42,679 nt of DNA, taken from positions 1-42,679 of the forward strand of contig CAMDJM010000041.1 of assembly GCA_945900785.1 (NCBI GenBank), written 5' to 3'. Numbering within the stretch: the first letter of the stretch is position 1; each line of letters starts with the position of its first letter. Source of the DNA: Akkermansia muciniphila. Its GTDB lineage: Bacteria; Verrucomicrobiota; Verrucomicrobiia; Verrucomicrobiales; V1-33. A program made the translations under genes and the position numbers. Shown here piece after piece: positions 33,981 through 42,556 of the stretch. The notes below the pieces were generated by a model. That model saw only the letters and a program-made list of their open reading frames with translations, ran no database searches and was not told the DNA's origin.

Positions 33981-36635
33981 TTATGGCGCTTCGAATTTCA
34001 CCCAATCCAGGTTGACGGGGCCCTCGGCGTTGGGGGGGCAGAGGAAGACGAGGACGACGTCGGCGGTGGGTTTTCCGGGGGGCAGGGGGGCGCGGAGTTC
34101 GGCCCATTTATTGCCGGCTCCGGTGGCGGGGAAGTCGAGGGTGGTGAGGAGTTCGCCATCCGGGGAACCGGCGCGGAATTCGATTTTGCCGGCGGTGCTG
34201 GCGCTGGCGAGGCGGCAGGTGATGGCGGCGGCTTGAGCGAGGGGAAGGTGAGGGAAGGTGAGGTGATTCCGGTCGCGGAAACCGCTGACGGCTTTTTTGC
34301 CGGAGGCGCTGCCGAAATCTTTGACCTCGGGGCCGGTGATGGCCCCGGCCAGTTCAGCCTCAATGCGGCGACCGCGCAGGGTGACGCTGGCCTGGCCGAC
34401 GATGGCGGGCACGGTGTCGCGCCCGGCGTCGGTGAAGGAGGCTTCGAGCACGGCTTTGGAAATTTCCGGATCATCCGGAGCGGCGGAGTTGCCGCTGAGC
34501 GCGCGGGTCAGGCCAGGACCGCTTTTGCCTGGCTCCAGGCTGTAGATGTAGCGGACCATTTGATGAATCTCATCCAGGCTGTGCTGGGCATGGGGCAGCA
34601 TGGGAATGGGCGACCACACATTGGCGGAGCCGCGCTGGACCCGGCCGACGGAGACTTCCTCTGCGCCGGGCTGATTGCGGTATTTGTTGGCAATGTCAAG
34701 GAGCGCGGGGCCCACGATTTTTTGCTCGACGGCATGGCAGTTGAAGCAATCGCTATGCTTCATGAGGGCGAGGCCAGGCGGGATATCCGTGACGCCGTCC
34801 TTCAACCAGCTGGTGCTGACAAGGGTGCGGGCCCCGAAGGCATCCGCGTGGGCGGTGGACTCGCCATCTTCCTCATCCTTCACGCGGACTTGCCAAGCGA
34901 CGGGTTTGCCAGGGGTGAAAAAATCGCCCTCGCGCGGGGAGTCGAAGGATACGGCAGGCGGGGCATTCCCCACGGTGACGGGCACGGTGGCCATGGCCAA
35001 GCCGCCTTTGCCATCATTGACCCGCAGCTCAATGGTATAGGAGCCAGGCGCGGTGAGGACGGCTTCCAGCTCGGGCGTGGTGCCGAGCACTTTTTCGCCC
35101 GGATGGAGACGCCATTCATAACTGAGGGCATCGCCATCGCGGTCCGAGGAGCCGGCGCTGGAGAGCTGGACGGTGAGCGGCTCCCGGCCGGCCCGGTTTT
35201 TGGCGGCGAGCTTGGCCATGGGGACGAGGTTCCCCCATTGATAGGAAATGCGGATCAGCTGGGAGTCAGGATTGACGCCCCAGGTCTCGCCGTAGTCCAG
35301 CAGATAGAGCGCACCATCGCTGCCGAAGGTCATGTCGACGGGGCGCTTGATCTGGAAGCGTCCGCTGCCGTCCGGGTTGCCCTGGGCGAGACGCAGGGCG
35401 CTGGTGAAGGGCAGGAGTTCGGCTAGTTTACCGTCCTTGCCGAGGCGGGCCCAGTTTTGGAAGGGACGCTGCCAATCGTAAATGATGAGGCAATTGTCGT
35501 AGAATTCCGGGAAACCGCCGGTCTCGCGGAATTTTTCCGCGAAGTGAAAGACGGGGCCGGCGCAGGCGGTGCGCCCGCCGGACCCTAGCAGGGGGAATTT
35601 TTCCGTGGCTCCGCTGGGATACCAGATCAAGGGGTCCTGCACCGGGGGCAGTTCCCGGGCTCCTTTGTTATTCGGGCTGGTGTTGACCGGCTTCATGGGA
35701 TCGAAAATGGGGCCGGCAGCCTTGGCGGCGAAATCGAATTCGCGGTAGGCTTCGGTGCCGCGCACGTAGGGCCAGCCGTAGTTGCCGGCGTGGCGGACCT
35801 GATTCACGGTATCGTAGCCGCGGGGGCCGCGCTGCTCACTGGGGCCACCGGCGTCCGGGCCCACATCGCCGGTATAAACGTAGCCAGTGGCGGCATCCAC
35901 ATTGAAGCGCCAGGGATTCCGGAAGCCCATGGCGTAGATTTCCGGTTTTGTCAGGGGGGTGCCAGGCTTGAAGAGATTCCCCTCCGGCACGGTGTAGCTG
36001 CCCTCCGGGGTGGGGCGGATGCGGAGGATCTTGCCACGCAGGTCATTGGTGTTGCCGGAGGATTTTTGGGCATCCCAGGGCTCGCGGCCGGGGCGCTCGT
36101 CGATCGGGGCATAACTGTCAGAGTCGCCAAAAGGGTGGGTGTTGTCGCCCGTAGAGATGAAGAGGCAGCCATCCGGGCCAAAGCGCATGGTGCCGGCGTG
36201 GTGACAGCATTCCAGCCGCTGTTCCTCCCATTTCAGAAGATCGCGCCCGGTGGCGGGATCCATTTTGTTATTCGTGATGGTGTAGCGGCTGAGGATCTGC
36301 CCGGGATAGTCCTTGGGGGAGTGCAGGAGATAGATCCAGCCGTTCTGCAGGAAGGCGGGATCCAGGGCCATGCCGAGGAGACCGTTTTCATTGGCGGTGG
36401 TGACTTCGATGCTGCCTACTTCTTCGACCTTCCCGGTGGCGGGGAGGAGGACTTTGATTTTGCCAGCGATTTCGGAAAAGAAGATCCGGCCGTCGTCGAG
36501 GCGGGTGAGGTGCATGGGCTGCACCATGCCCTGGGCGAGGACTTCGACTTTGAAACGATAGTCCGGGGGAGCTTCAGGGGCGGCGTAACAAATGCCGCTG
36601 AGGGCAGGCAACAGGCAGAGCAGGGATAACTTCAT
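33981..36635 (-). CDS. Secreted sugar dehydrogenase / PKD / cytochrome c fusion
   Basis: The 884-residue protein begins with a signal peptide (MKLSLLCLLPALSGICYAA). Domains in order: a glucose/sorbosone dehydrogenase-type six-bladed propeller at about 25-500 (ENGLLGMALDPAF, HHAGTMRFGPDGCLFISTGD, AMGFRNPWRFNVD, YDTVNQVRHAGNYGWPYV), a PKD domain at about 500-580 (SSDRDGDALSYEWRL), a cytochrome c domain with CFNCH near residue 628 and a probable Met ligand in PIPMLPH near 677, and a C-terminal carbohydrate-binding-like domain (ITCRLASASTAGKIEFRAG, ending in LDWVKFEAP). It probably oxidises a sugar outside the cytoplasm and passes electrons to its haem. This fusion is typical of Planctomycetes and Verrucomicrobia. 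It is convergent with the glycosyltransferase gene. Confidence 0.88.
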   Translation of the reverse strand: MKLSLLCLLPALSGICYAAPEAPPDYRFKVEVLAQGMVQPMHLTRLDDGRIFFSEIAGKIKVLLPATGKVEEVGSIEVTTANENGLLGMALDPAFLQNGWIYLLHSPKDYPGQILSRYTITNNKMDPATGRDLLKWEEQRLECCHHAGTMRFGPDGCLFISTGDNTHPFGDSDSYAPIDERPGREPWDAQKSSGNTNDLRGKILRIRPTPEGSYTVPEGNLFKPGTPLTKPEIYAMGFRNPWRFNVDAATGYVYTGDVGPDAGGPSEQRGPRGYDTVNQVRHAGNYGWPYVRGTEAYREFDFAAKAAGPIFDPMKPVNTSPNNKGARELPPVQDPLIWYPSGATEKFPLLGSGGRTACAGPVFHFAEKFRETGGFPEFYDNCLIIYDWQRPFQNWARLGKDGKLAELLPFTSALRLAQGNPDGSGRFQIKRPVDMTFGSDGALYLLDYGETWGVNPDSQLIRISYQWGNLVPMAKLAAKNRAGREPLTVQLSSAGSSDRDGDALSYEWRLHPGEKVLGTTPELEAVLTAPGSYTIELRVNDGKGGLAMATVPVTVGNAPPAVSFDSPREGDFFTPGKPVAWQVRVKDEEDGESTAHADAFGARTLVSTSWLKDGVTDIPPGLALMKHSDCFNCHAVEQKIVGPALLDIANKYRNQPGAEEVSVGRVQRGSANVWSPIPMLPHAQHSLDEIHQMVRYIYSLEPGKSGPGLTRALSGNSAAPDDPEISKAVLEASFTDAGRDTVPAIVGQASVTLRGRRIEAELAGAITGPEVKDFGSASGKKAVSGFRDRNHLTFPHLPLAQAAAITCRLASASTAGKIEFRAGSPDGELLTTLDFPATGAGNKWAELRAPLPPGKPTADVVLVFLCPPNAEGPVNLDWVKFEAP

Positions 36636-36750
36636 GGCGTCCTGCTACGCGCCCCGGGATGGCGTCATTTCAGGATCGGCTCCGGATGAGGTGTTAAAGA
36701 AGGTGGAAGCGGGGGCCGCGCCATTAAAAGCAGCAGCACTGGCTGGGAAT

Positions 36751-37257
36751 TCATCGTTTTTGCTCGAGCTTGTAGGATTCCGGCTTGGCGGGGTCCGGGA
36801 CTTCGATCCACTCGCCCGCGTGGGCGCTCTGCACCGTGGCGGCGTATTGCTCCTGCATGATTTCGTGGAGTTCCCGCCGGGCTTTGGCGGCGGAAGCGGT
36901 CATAAGCCTGATGCGGTCGGTGTTTTCGTCTTCGACCACTTTTTTGACATAGGCCCCGTAAGTGCCGGCGGGCTCCTGACGCAGCAGCAGGACGCCGCGG
37001 TGGGTCTCGGCGACGTAGCGTTGGTTTTTCAGTTCCTGGATTTCGGCGGCTCGGTTGTATTTCCGCTTCTCGATTTGTTCCAAGGCCTCGTCAGCGGCGT
37101 CGGCCTTGGCGGCATCTTCCGGGGTGGCGTGCTGGTAGACGTTGAGGTCTACCTTGATATCCACTTTCAGGGGCTCCGTGGTGGCGAGGTTGACGTCCGG
37201 GATTTTGCAGCCTGCCGCCAGGAGGATAGGGAGAAAGATGAGAGGGCGGGGCACCAT
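36751..37257 (-). CDS. Lipoprotein with YnbE-like front and DUF1318 (YdbL) domain
   Basis: The 168-residue protein starts at the ATG at 37255-37257. The signal ends in a lipobox, ILLAAGC, with Cys17 as lipidation site. The next stretch, KIPDVNLATTEPLKVDIKVD, resembles the short lipoprotein YnbE, and the following EKRKYNRAAEIQELKNQRYV with ETHRGVLLLR matches DUF1318 of YdbL. In E. coli ynbE and ydbL are separate genes beside the AsmA-like ydbH, a protein now linked to outer-membrane lipid transport. Here the two seem fused. No ydbH is present in the window. The gene follows the end of a bifunctional aldolase gene and precedes the dehydrogenase on the same strand. Confidence 0.72.
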   Translation of the reverse strand: MVPRPLIFLPILLAAGCKIPDVNLATTEPLKVDIKVDLNVYQHATPEDAAKADAADEALEQIEKRKYNRAAEIQELKNQRYVAETHRGVLLLRQEPAGTYGAYVKKVVEDENTDRIRLMTASAAKARRELHEIMQEQYAATVQSAHAGEWIEVPDPAKPESYKLEQKR

Positions 37258-37407
37258 GGCGTGAAGGCTTAATTTAGGGTGGCAGGTTTTGCGTTGGGGG
37301 CAAATCTGGAAAATGACCGGGTTCCTTGGCAGTGGCTTTCGGATTTTTCCGGCCTTTGCTTTGGACCTTTGCTCTGCTCAAGGCCGGGACGGGCCTTGCG
37401 GCGTGTG

Positions 37408-39390
37408 TTAAATCACGCGGTCGTTGCCGCCATCGACCGGGATTTGGGCACCGGTGGTTTTGCCAAAGAGAGGGCTGGCCATGGCGGCGACCATGGCGGC
37501 GACGTCGCGGGATTTGATCTCGGTCTTCATGAGGTTCCGGGTTTTGTATTGCTCCACGCTCATGTTATAACGTTCGGCGCTGCGGGCGAGGGCTTCCGGC
37601 GTCCAGAGTTCGGTGTCGAAGACGGCGTCGGGGTGGATGATGTTCACGCGGACGCCATCGCCCGCCAGTTCAAGCGCGGCGACGCGGACGAGTTGGGTAA
37701 CGGCCGCCTTTGCGCAGGAGTAGCTGCCGGCTCCGGCCCCAGGGGCGGCGACGTTGCGGCTGCCGACAAAGACGGCGGCGGGCTCGATGCCTTTTTTCAG
37801 ATAGGGGACGCAGAACTGGAGCAGTTTCATGTGGCTGGTCAGGTTGACCTCCAGGCTTTTCGCCCAATTGACAGGATCCATGTCCTCAAAGTTGGCCCCG
37901 GCGGTGAAAATGCCGGCGTTGCTGACCAGAATATCCAGCCCGCCATACTGGCGCACCACGTCTTCCACCGCAGCCTGCACGACGGGGTAGTCCGTGAGGT
38001 TGAGCACCTTGCCCGTCAGGCCAGGGCGGCCACCGAGGCGGGTGGGGGTTTCAGGGTTCAGGTCAAAGCCGGTGACCACCGCGCCCTGGGCGTGCAGTTC
38101 CTCCGCGATGGCGCGGCCAATGCCAGCGGCCGCTCCGGAAACGATCGCGATTTTGCCTTGGAGGGGTTTGGGAGCAGGGGCGGTGCGGAGCTTGGCCTGC
38201 TCAAGGTCCCAGTGTTCAATTTCAAAGAGATCGCGCTCCGGCAGGGCGGTCCAGGCCCCGGCGGATTCCGCCTGTTGGATCGTGCGCACGGTGTGGCGGG
38301 CGATGTCTGAAATGATGCCGGCTCCCGCTAGGGTGGTGTCAAAAGCGATGGTGCCCTTGTCCGGCCAGATGGCCCAGCGGGGCGCGGGGTCGAGCGTGGG
38401 TTGGCCCGTTTGCAGGCGGCTGTGGGATTCCAGATAGTCGAGGGCAAAGGCGGCAATGGCTCCGTCCTTGCCCAGGATGACCGGGGCGCGCTTCATGCGG
38501 ATGGAGTGGTCCGGGGTGAGGGTGCCCCGGGTGGCGAGCGCCCCGGCATCCGCCCGGCTGGCGAATCCGGCGGCATCCACGCTGGTGTCCGGAACCGCCA
38601 GGACGGCCCGGCCCCGGGCCCGGGAGACGGCCCGGCGCACGGCGGCGAGCAGACGGAGATCCTGACCATCCAGGGTGGCGGGCGCAGGGGCGACCGTGAC
38701 CTTGTCAGGACTGCCGCCGCGTTTGGCCAGGGCCTGTTCGGCTTCCGTGACCAGCCGGATCATGCGATGGTAACTTTCATGGGCGGTTTCCCCGAAAGTG
38801 AAAATGCCGTGGTGCATCAGGATCAGGCCCTCAACCTTGCTCCAGTCGGCGTCCTGGATGAGGTCACGCACGGCTTTGGCCAGGAAAAAGCCGGGCATGA
38901 CGTAGGGCACCACGATGACGCGCCCGCCCCAGGTTTCGCGCACGAGGGCGGCCCCGTCCGCTTGATTGGTCAGGGCAATCACGGCGTCGGCGTGGGTGTG
39001 ATCCACAAAACAGTGGGGCAGCACCGCGTGGACCACGGCCTCAATGCTGGGATTGGGAAAAGCGGGGTCGAGCATGGCGGCGCGCTGCTCGCGGACCATT
39101 TCAGCATCGGTGAGGGTGGAAAGATCCGCGAGGCGGCGCAGCACGTCCAGCTTCACGGCGGGAAAGCCCTCCCCGCCCAGGGTGGCGAGATTGCCGCCAC
39201 TGCCTTTGATATAAAGGACTTCCACTTCATCGCCAAAAAAGTTGAGCACCGTGGCTTTGACCGAGGTATTGCCGCCACCGTGGAGCACGAGGGCAGGATT
39301 TTGGCCGAGCAGGCGTGAGCTGTGCACCCGTTGAGCGAGCAGGCTGGTGCCGCAGGCGGCGGCTTCGACTGGGTTCCAAAGGCTTTGCAT
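37408..39390 (-). CDS. Bifunctional class II aldolase / short-chain dehydrogenase
   Basis: The 660-residue cytoplasmic enzyme has two parts. Residues 1 to about 400 are a class II aldolase domain with LVLHGGGNTSVK, FVDHTHADAVIAL (zinc ligands) and EGLILMHHGIFTFGE. From about 410 an SDR domain follows, with the nucleotide-binding KIAIVSGAAAGIGRAIAEEL, LVSNAGIFTAG, and the catalytic YSCAKAAV. The same pairing is known from rhamnulose-1-phosphate aldolase/alcohol dehydrogenase proteins (RhaE-like), which cleave a ketose phosphate and act on the aldehyde product. A deoxysugar such as rhamnose or fucose is the likely source, but the exact substrate is not clear from sequence. No rhamnose isomerase or kinase is visible nearby. 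Confidence 0.9.
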   Translation of the reverse strand: MQSLWNPVEAAACGTSLLAQRVHSSRLLGQNPALVLHGGGNTSVKATVLNFFGDEVEVLYIKGSGGNLATLGGEGFPAVKLDVLRRLADLSTLTDAEMVREQRAAMLDPAFPNPSIEAVVHAVLPHCFVDHTHADAVIALTNQADGAALVRETWGGRVIVVPYVMPGFFLAKAVRDLIQDADWSKVEGLILMHHGIFTFGETAHESYHRMIRLVTEAEQALAKRGGSPDKVTVAPAPATLDGQDLRLLAAVRRAVSRARGRAVLAVPDTSVDAAGFASRADAGALATRGTLTPDHSIRMKRAPVILGKDGAIAAFALDYLESHSRLQTGQPTLDPAPRWAIWPDKGTIAFDTTLAGAGIISDIARHTVRTIQQAESAGAWTALPERDLFEIEHWDLEQAKLRTAPAPKPLQGKIAIVSGAAAGIGRAIAEELHAQGAVVTGFDLNPETPTRLGGRPGLTGKVLNLTDYPVVQAAVEDVVRQYGGLDILVSNAGIFTAGANFEDMDPVNWAKSLEVNLTSHMKLLQFCVPYLKKGIEPAAVFVGSRNVAAPGAGAGSYSCAKAAVTQLVRVAALELAGDGVRVNIIHPDAVFDTELWTPEALARSAERYNMSVEQYKTRNLMKTEIKSRDVAAMVAAMASPLFGKTTGAQIPVDGGNDRVI

Positions 39391-39582
39391 AATTAGAAAA
39401 TTTGTCCGGGGGTGGCTGGTGGGGAACTGTTCTATAGCCGGAGTCGGGCGCAGCCGTCAACGGAACTGGGGAGGAAATACCGGAAGCAGCCCGGACGGAG
39501 AGAGCCTTTTTCGGGGATTTTCAAATTCATCCCGGTTTTATGGTTAAATCTGTTGAATATTACTGGGAAATATAGTTTACAG

Positions 39583-39592
39583 TAGTTAACTA
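39583..39592. repeat. Ten-base perfect palindrome upstream of the zinc-ribbon gene
   Basis: TAGTTAACTA lies 15 bases before the ATG at 39607 in a strongly AT-rich stretch. It could be an operator, but no regulator is known and a chance palindrome of this length is possible. Confidence 0.25.
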
Positions 39593-39606
39593 ATTCTATT
39601 ATTGAA

Positions 39607-40143
39607 ATGCCTGATCTCAACCCCACCTCGCCGCCTCCCGGGTCCGCTGGGGTGGTCTGGGCTGGTGACAGCATCGCAGCGCCTTGGGCCAATATTCCGT
39701 CCAATGCCGTGGGACAGACGGAACCAGCAGCGCAGGACCGCCGGTTTGCCTCGTTGAGTTCCCTGCCGGAGGCGGGAAGGCTGCGTCCAAAACGTGATCT
39801 TTCCCCGGTGAGGCAAGCCCGGGCTCAGGAACGGGCTTTGGCTGCGGCCGGCCTTCCACCCCCAACGGTAATGCCAGTGGGGCCGGTTTCCATGCCGTTG
39901 CAGTTTCCACCGCCAGCGATGCGGCAACTCGGGTTCAATTGCCCGGGCTGCTTTTCGGTGCTGATCATCAAGGACCCCTCCAGTTACGATGGAAAACCGG
40001 CCCCTTGTCCCACCTGTGGCAGCCGGATCCTGCCTCCCCGCTGCGTGCCGGAAAGCCCCTTCAGTATCGTGCTGCAGCAGAATGCCCTGGCCGTCCCGGT
40101 TCGCGCGGGCTTGTTATCCCATGCGGCAGGGCACCGGCGATGA
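39607..40143 (+). CDS. Hypothetical protein with a four-cysteine zinc ribbon
   Basis: The 178-residue product starts at the ATG at 39607. The first 100 residues are low-complexity, rich in Pro, Ala and Arg, and probably disordered. At about residue 112 there is CPGC and at about 134 CPTC, forming a zinc ribbon with a loop VLIIKDPSSYDGKPAP between. No signal peptide or membrane span is present. Short ribbons of this kind appear in several PVC hypothetical proteins. It is convergent with the two-gene TPM operon, whose first gene also carries a zinc ribbon. Function unknown. Confidence 0.6.
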   Translation: MPDLNPTSPPPGSAGVVWAGDSIAAPWANIPSNAVGQTEPAAQDRRFASLSSLPEAGRLRPKRDLSPVRQARAQERALAAAGLPPPTVMPVGPVSMPLQFPPPAMRQLGFNCPGCFSVLIIKDPSSYDGKPAPCPTCGSRILPPRCVPESPFSIVLQQNALAVPVRAGLLSHAAGHRR

Positions 40144-40197
40144 CTGTCATTTGCCTGACTTCTGTCTGTTTGGAGTCAAGGGAGGCTTGACCGCTTT

Positions 40198-41382
40198 TCA
40201 GGAAACCGGCGGGGTTCCCACGAAGTTGACCACCGAGGAGAATCCGCCGCTATGGGGTGCTCCAAAACGCGGCCGGTGTTCTGCCTCCGGCAGCAAAATC
40301 GTCTCCCCCCGGCCGGCCCGGCCTGCATGGCGGCGGCGCAGCCATGAGTGGGCCAACCCTCCGCCCGCCATCAGCACGGCCCCACCGAAAATCAGCCAGG
40401 AGGCTTTGCGGCTATGGTTCAGCACCCGGCTGCCTGGCAGGACTGGCCCGCCCGCAGGGGTGGGGTAAATCCGCAGGCGTGAGAGCCAGTGCAGGCGGAC
40501 TGACATTTTATAGCAAAACCGCTCCAGTTGTTCCCCGGCCCCCGGGACCCGCCCCGTCTCCGTCACGGCGGCTTCCACGGTGGAACGCAGTAAATCCTCC
40601 GAGTAGGTGGCCCTGGATTTTGGCCCAAAAATGGCCAGGGTGCGTTCGGGCTGGCGGTAAAAATACAACACCAGCAGGGAGGCATCGTCTTCCCCGAACC
40701 ACTGGCGGCGGAGCGCCTGGGGGTCAAAGTCTGCCGGCAATAACTGGCCCGGACCAAAGACCAGCAGGGTGGTGGGAAAAGCGCATTGCTCATTCAGCCA
40801 GCGCTGCACCAGCGACTCCATCCAGCCAGCCGGGCGGCCTTTGATCAGACGCTGGGGGTCCAGTAAAACCACGGTGGGTTTTTGTCCGGTGTAGAGGGCC
40901 ATCTGTTCCGGGCTCAGGGCCACGGCAGCCGGTTCGCCCGGAGTCCCCTCCTCCTCCATTTCCGCCTCTCCTTGGTCGTATGCTTTCCCCAAGGGACCTG
41001 CTCCGGGCTGCATCGCCCAAATTTGTGGAGGGAAGAGCCCCCCCCCTTGGTTGGCGGGACGGAGGCCCGAGGTGATTTCCTCCTGCTCTGCGCTTAGCCA
41101 TTCAGGCAAGGCCAGCATCGACTCATGCCAGGGAATAATCTCCGTTGGCAGCATATCCGCCCCATCATCCTTTTCTCCGGATCCTGGCGTGCCAGCCGGT
41201 GCTGGCGATTCTTCGGAAAACGGTTCTTCAGTGGGGTCGGCGGCCGGTTCGTCAAGCGGGCTGATCGGGACGCTTTCCGCCGTCTGGACCGGCTCCACGG
41301 CGGCCGCATCCGGAGCAGAAGGGGCTGCCCCCGCCTGATGATGCAGGAAAAGCAGCGAACAGACCAGCAGGGAGGATTTCAC
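40198..41382 (-). CDS. Membrane-anchored protein, second gene of TPM operon
   Basis: The start is the GTG at 41380-41382, which overlaps the stop of the upstream gene (GTGA) and gives a signal peptide (VKSSLLVCSLLFLHHQAGAA); product 394 residues. A long acidic, proline-rich region follows. The part from about residue 165 (KPTVVLLDPQRLIKGRPAGW, TLLVFGPGQLLPADF, DDASLLVLYFYRQPERTLAI, then FGPKSR) has the strand order of a diverged TPM domain. A single hydrophobic span, ASWLIFGGAVLMAGGGLA, lies near the end, followed by a basic tail. This suggests an extracytoplasmic domain anchored to the inner membrane. No catalytic residues can be identified. Confidence 0.6.
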   Translation of the reverse strand: MKSSLLVCSLLFLHHQAGAAPSAPDAAAVEPVQTAESVPISPLDEPAADPTEEPFSEESPAPAGTPGSGEKDDGADMLPTEIIPWHESMLALPEWLSAEQEEITSGLRPANQGGGLFPPQIWAMQPGAGPLGKAYDQGEAEMEEEGTPGEPAAVALSPEQMALYTGQKPTVVLLDPQRLIKGRPAGWMESLVQRWLNEQCAFPTTLLVFGPGQLLPADFDPQALRRQWFGEDDASLLVLYFYRQPERTLAIFGPKSRATYSEDLLRSTVEAAVTETGRVPGAGEQLERFCYKMSVRLHWLSRLRIYPTPAGGPVLPGSRVLNHSRKASWLIFGGAVLMAGGGLAHSWLRRRHAGRAGRGETILLPEAEHRPRFGAPHSGGFSSVVNFVGTPPVS

Positions 41383-42233
41383 CGGCGTTTGGGTTTGAGG
41401 CGTTTCGCGGCAGTCCTGATCCGCTGGGTGGCACTCTCCAGTGCGGGCACTTTTTGATGATCGGGTGCTGTCGGCGATGCCGGGGCCCTGGCCGCGATAG
41501 GCGGGGCCAGGTTGGCATCTGCAGGTCCCGCTTCCGGTTCCGGCCAAAACACTCGTGCCTCACCTGTTCTAACGAGGTTGGGGAAGGGAAAGGGGGAGGG
41601 CGGCAGGGCGTCCGGCACGGTCAGCGGGAACCGCTTTGGGAAACGGGCTACGTCCTCCGCCCGTTTTTTCAACAGCTCCGCCAGCCCCACGGCCACAGTC
41701 TCCAAGGCAGCCGCAAAATCATGACGGCCGAAATCCTTCACCGCTGCCCGGAGCACCGCATCCAATTCCTCCTGGCGGATAAAATTTTCCAGATAATACC
41801 CACTGGCCAGCACTGCCGTGCCCCCCTGTGGATCCACCACCAGAAGCAATCCCCGCTCATTTGGCCGCGTCGCATCCATGTCCGGCACGGCGGCGTGATT
41901 CAAAAGCCAGAAGGCAAACTGCCGGGGACTGACTGGAGCAGGCAGGGGCCCCAAATACATCAACAGGAAAAGCTGGGGAAACCGCGCTTCAAAGGCTTCC
42001 AGGGTCCCGGTCATTCCGGTTTTTGTTTCCTCAGCCAATACGCCCTCCACGTCCATGAGACGGGCCGCCACCACCGCCTCAGCCCCGTAAAGCTCGCAGG
42101 CCGCCTGCATCGAGTATCCACAATGGGAACAGGAGCATTCTCCAGGCAACACCCGCTGGACACAACGCGGGCATTTTATGATAAGCCGGTGTTTCAATAC
42201 CCCCAGTAAAATCCGGCTGGAGCCATCCGTCAA
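41379..42233 (-). CDS. TPM-domain protein with N-terminal zinc ribbon
   Basis: The 284-residue protein starts at the ATG at 42231-42233. The first 45 residues carry a zinc ribbon, IKCPRCVQRVLPGECSCSHC. The central part (ERGLLLVVDPQGGTAVLASG, YYLENFIRQEELDAVLRAAV, KDFGRHDFAAALETVAVGLA) matches the TPM domain known from TLP18.3/Psb32 and many bacterial proteins, which has been tied to phosphatase or scaffold functions in plants and is poorly understood in bacteria. The C-terminal 60 residues are Pro/Ala-rich and basic. There is no signal peptide, so it seems cytoplasmic, unlike its partner. Its stop overlaps the next gene start, so the two are translationally coupled. Confidence 0.7.
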   Translation of the reverse strand: MTDGSSRILLGVLKHRLIIKCPRCVQRVLPGECSCSHCGYSMQAACELYGAEAVVAARLMDVEGVLAEETKTGMTGTLEAFEARFPQLFLLMYLGPLPAPVSPRQFAFWLLNHAAVPDMDATRPNERGLLLVVDPQGGTAVLASGYYLENFIRQEELDAVLRAAVKDFGRHDFAAALETVAVGLAELLKKRAEDVARFPKRFPLTVPDALPPSPFPFPNLVRTGEARVFWPEPEAGPADANLAPPIAARAPASPTAPDHQKVPALESATQRIRTAAKRLKPKRR

Positions 42234-42248
42234 ATTCTAATCCCTGAA

Positions 42249-42502
42249 AGGAAGTTGAGAGTTGTTGGATGAGAGATGAGAGTTGAGAGCAGGAAGGTCA
42301 AGCTATTGCTTCACCGGCAGCACACCACCTGCGGGTGAATGACCGAATTCACTTAATTCTACTTTTTATGTTCCCCGTGGCGCAGGCTTCCAGCCTGTGC
42401 GGCCAGCGGGCTTCCAGCCCGCTGATTCCCCAACTCAACAAAGTAGAATTAAGCTCCTGGGATTGAATCTCTCAACGCTCAACTTTCAACTCTCAACTTC
42501 CT
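42249..42502. repeat. Outer inverted repeat with 16-base perfect arms
   Basis: AGGAAGTTGAGAGTTG at 42249-42264 is exactly complementary to CAACTCTCAACTTCCT at 42487-42502. Degenerate copies of GAGAGTTGAGAG type follow each arm inward. The 254-base segment lies between the TPM operon and the gene fragment at the right edge and contains the nested element at 42352-42453. Confidence 0.7.
42352..42453. repeat. Nested palindromic element (possible MITE or REP-like unit)
   Basis: Perfect 14-base terminal arms CTTAATTCTACTTT (42352-42365) and AAAGTAGAATTAAG (42440-42453) enclose two GC-rich hairpins in tandem, GCAGGCTTCCAGCCTGT and AGCGGGCTTCCAGCCCGCT, both with a TCC loop. The structure resembles a small non-autonomous element or a clustered REP pair. 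No coding frame is present. Confidence 0.7.
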
Positions 42503-42556
42503 GTTTAGACTAATGCTTTCCGGCTCCATCAACCTCCTGAATAACTCATTTATAAG

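Noticed and set aside
33972..35426. A 484-residue open frame on the plus strand opposite the sugar dehydrogenase
   Set aside because: It is rich in Gly, Ala and Glu without motifs and mirrors the GC-rich third positions of the real gene on the other strand, which has clear domains.
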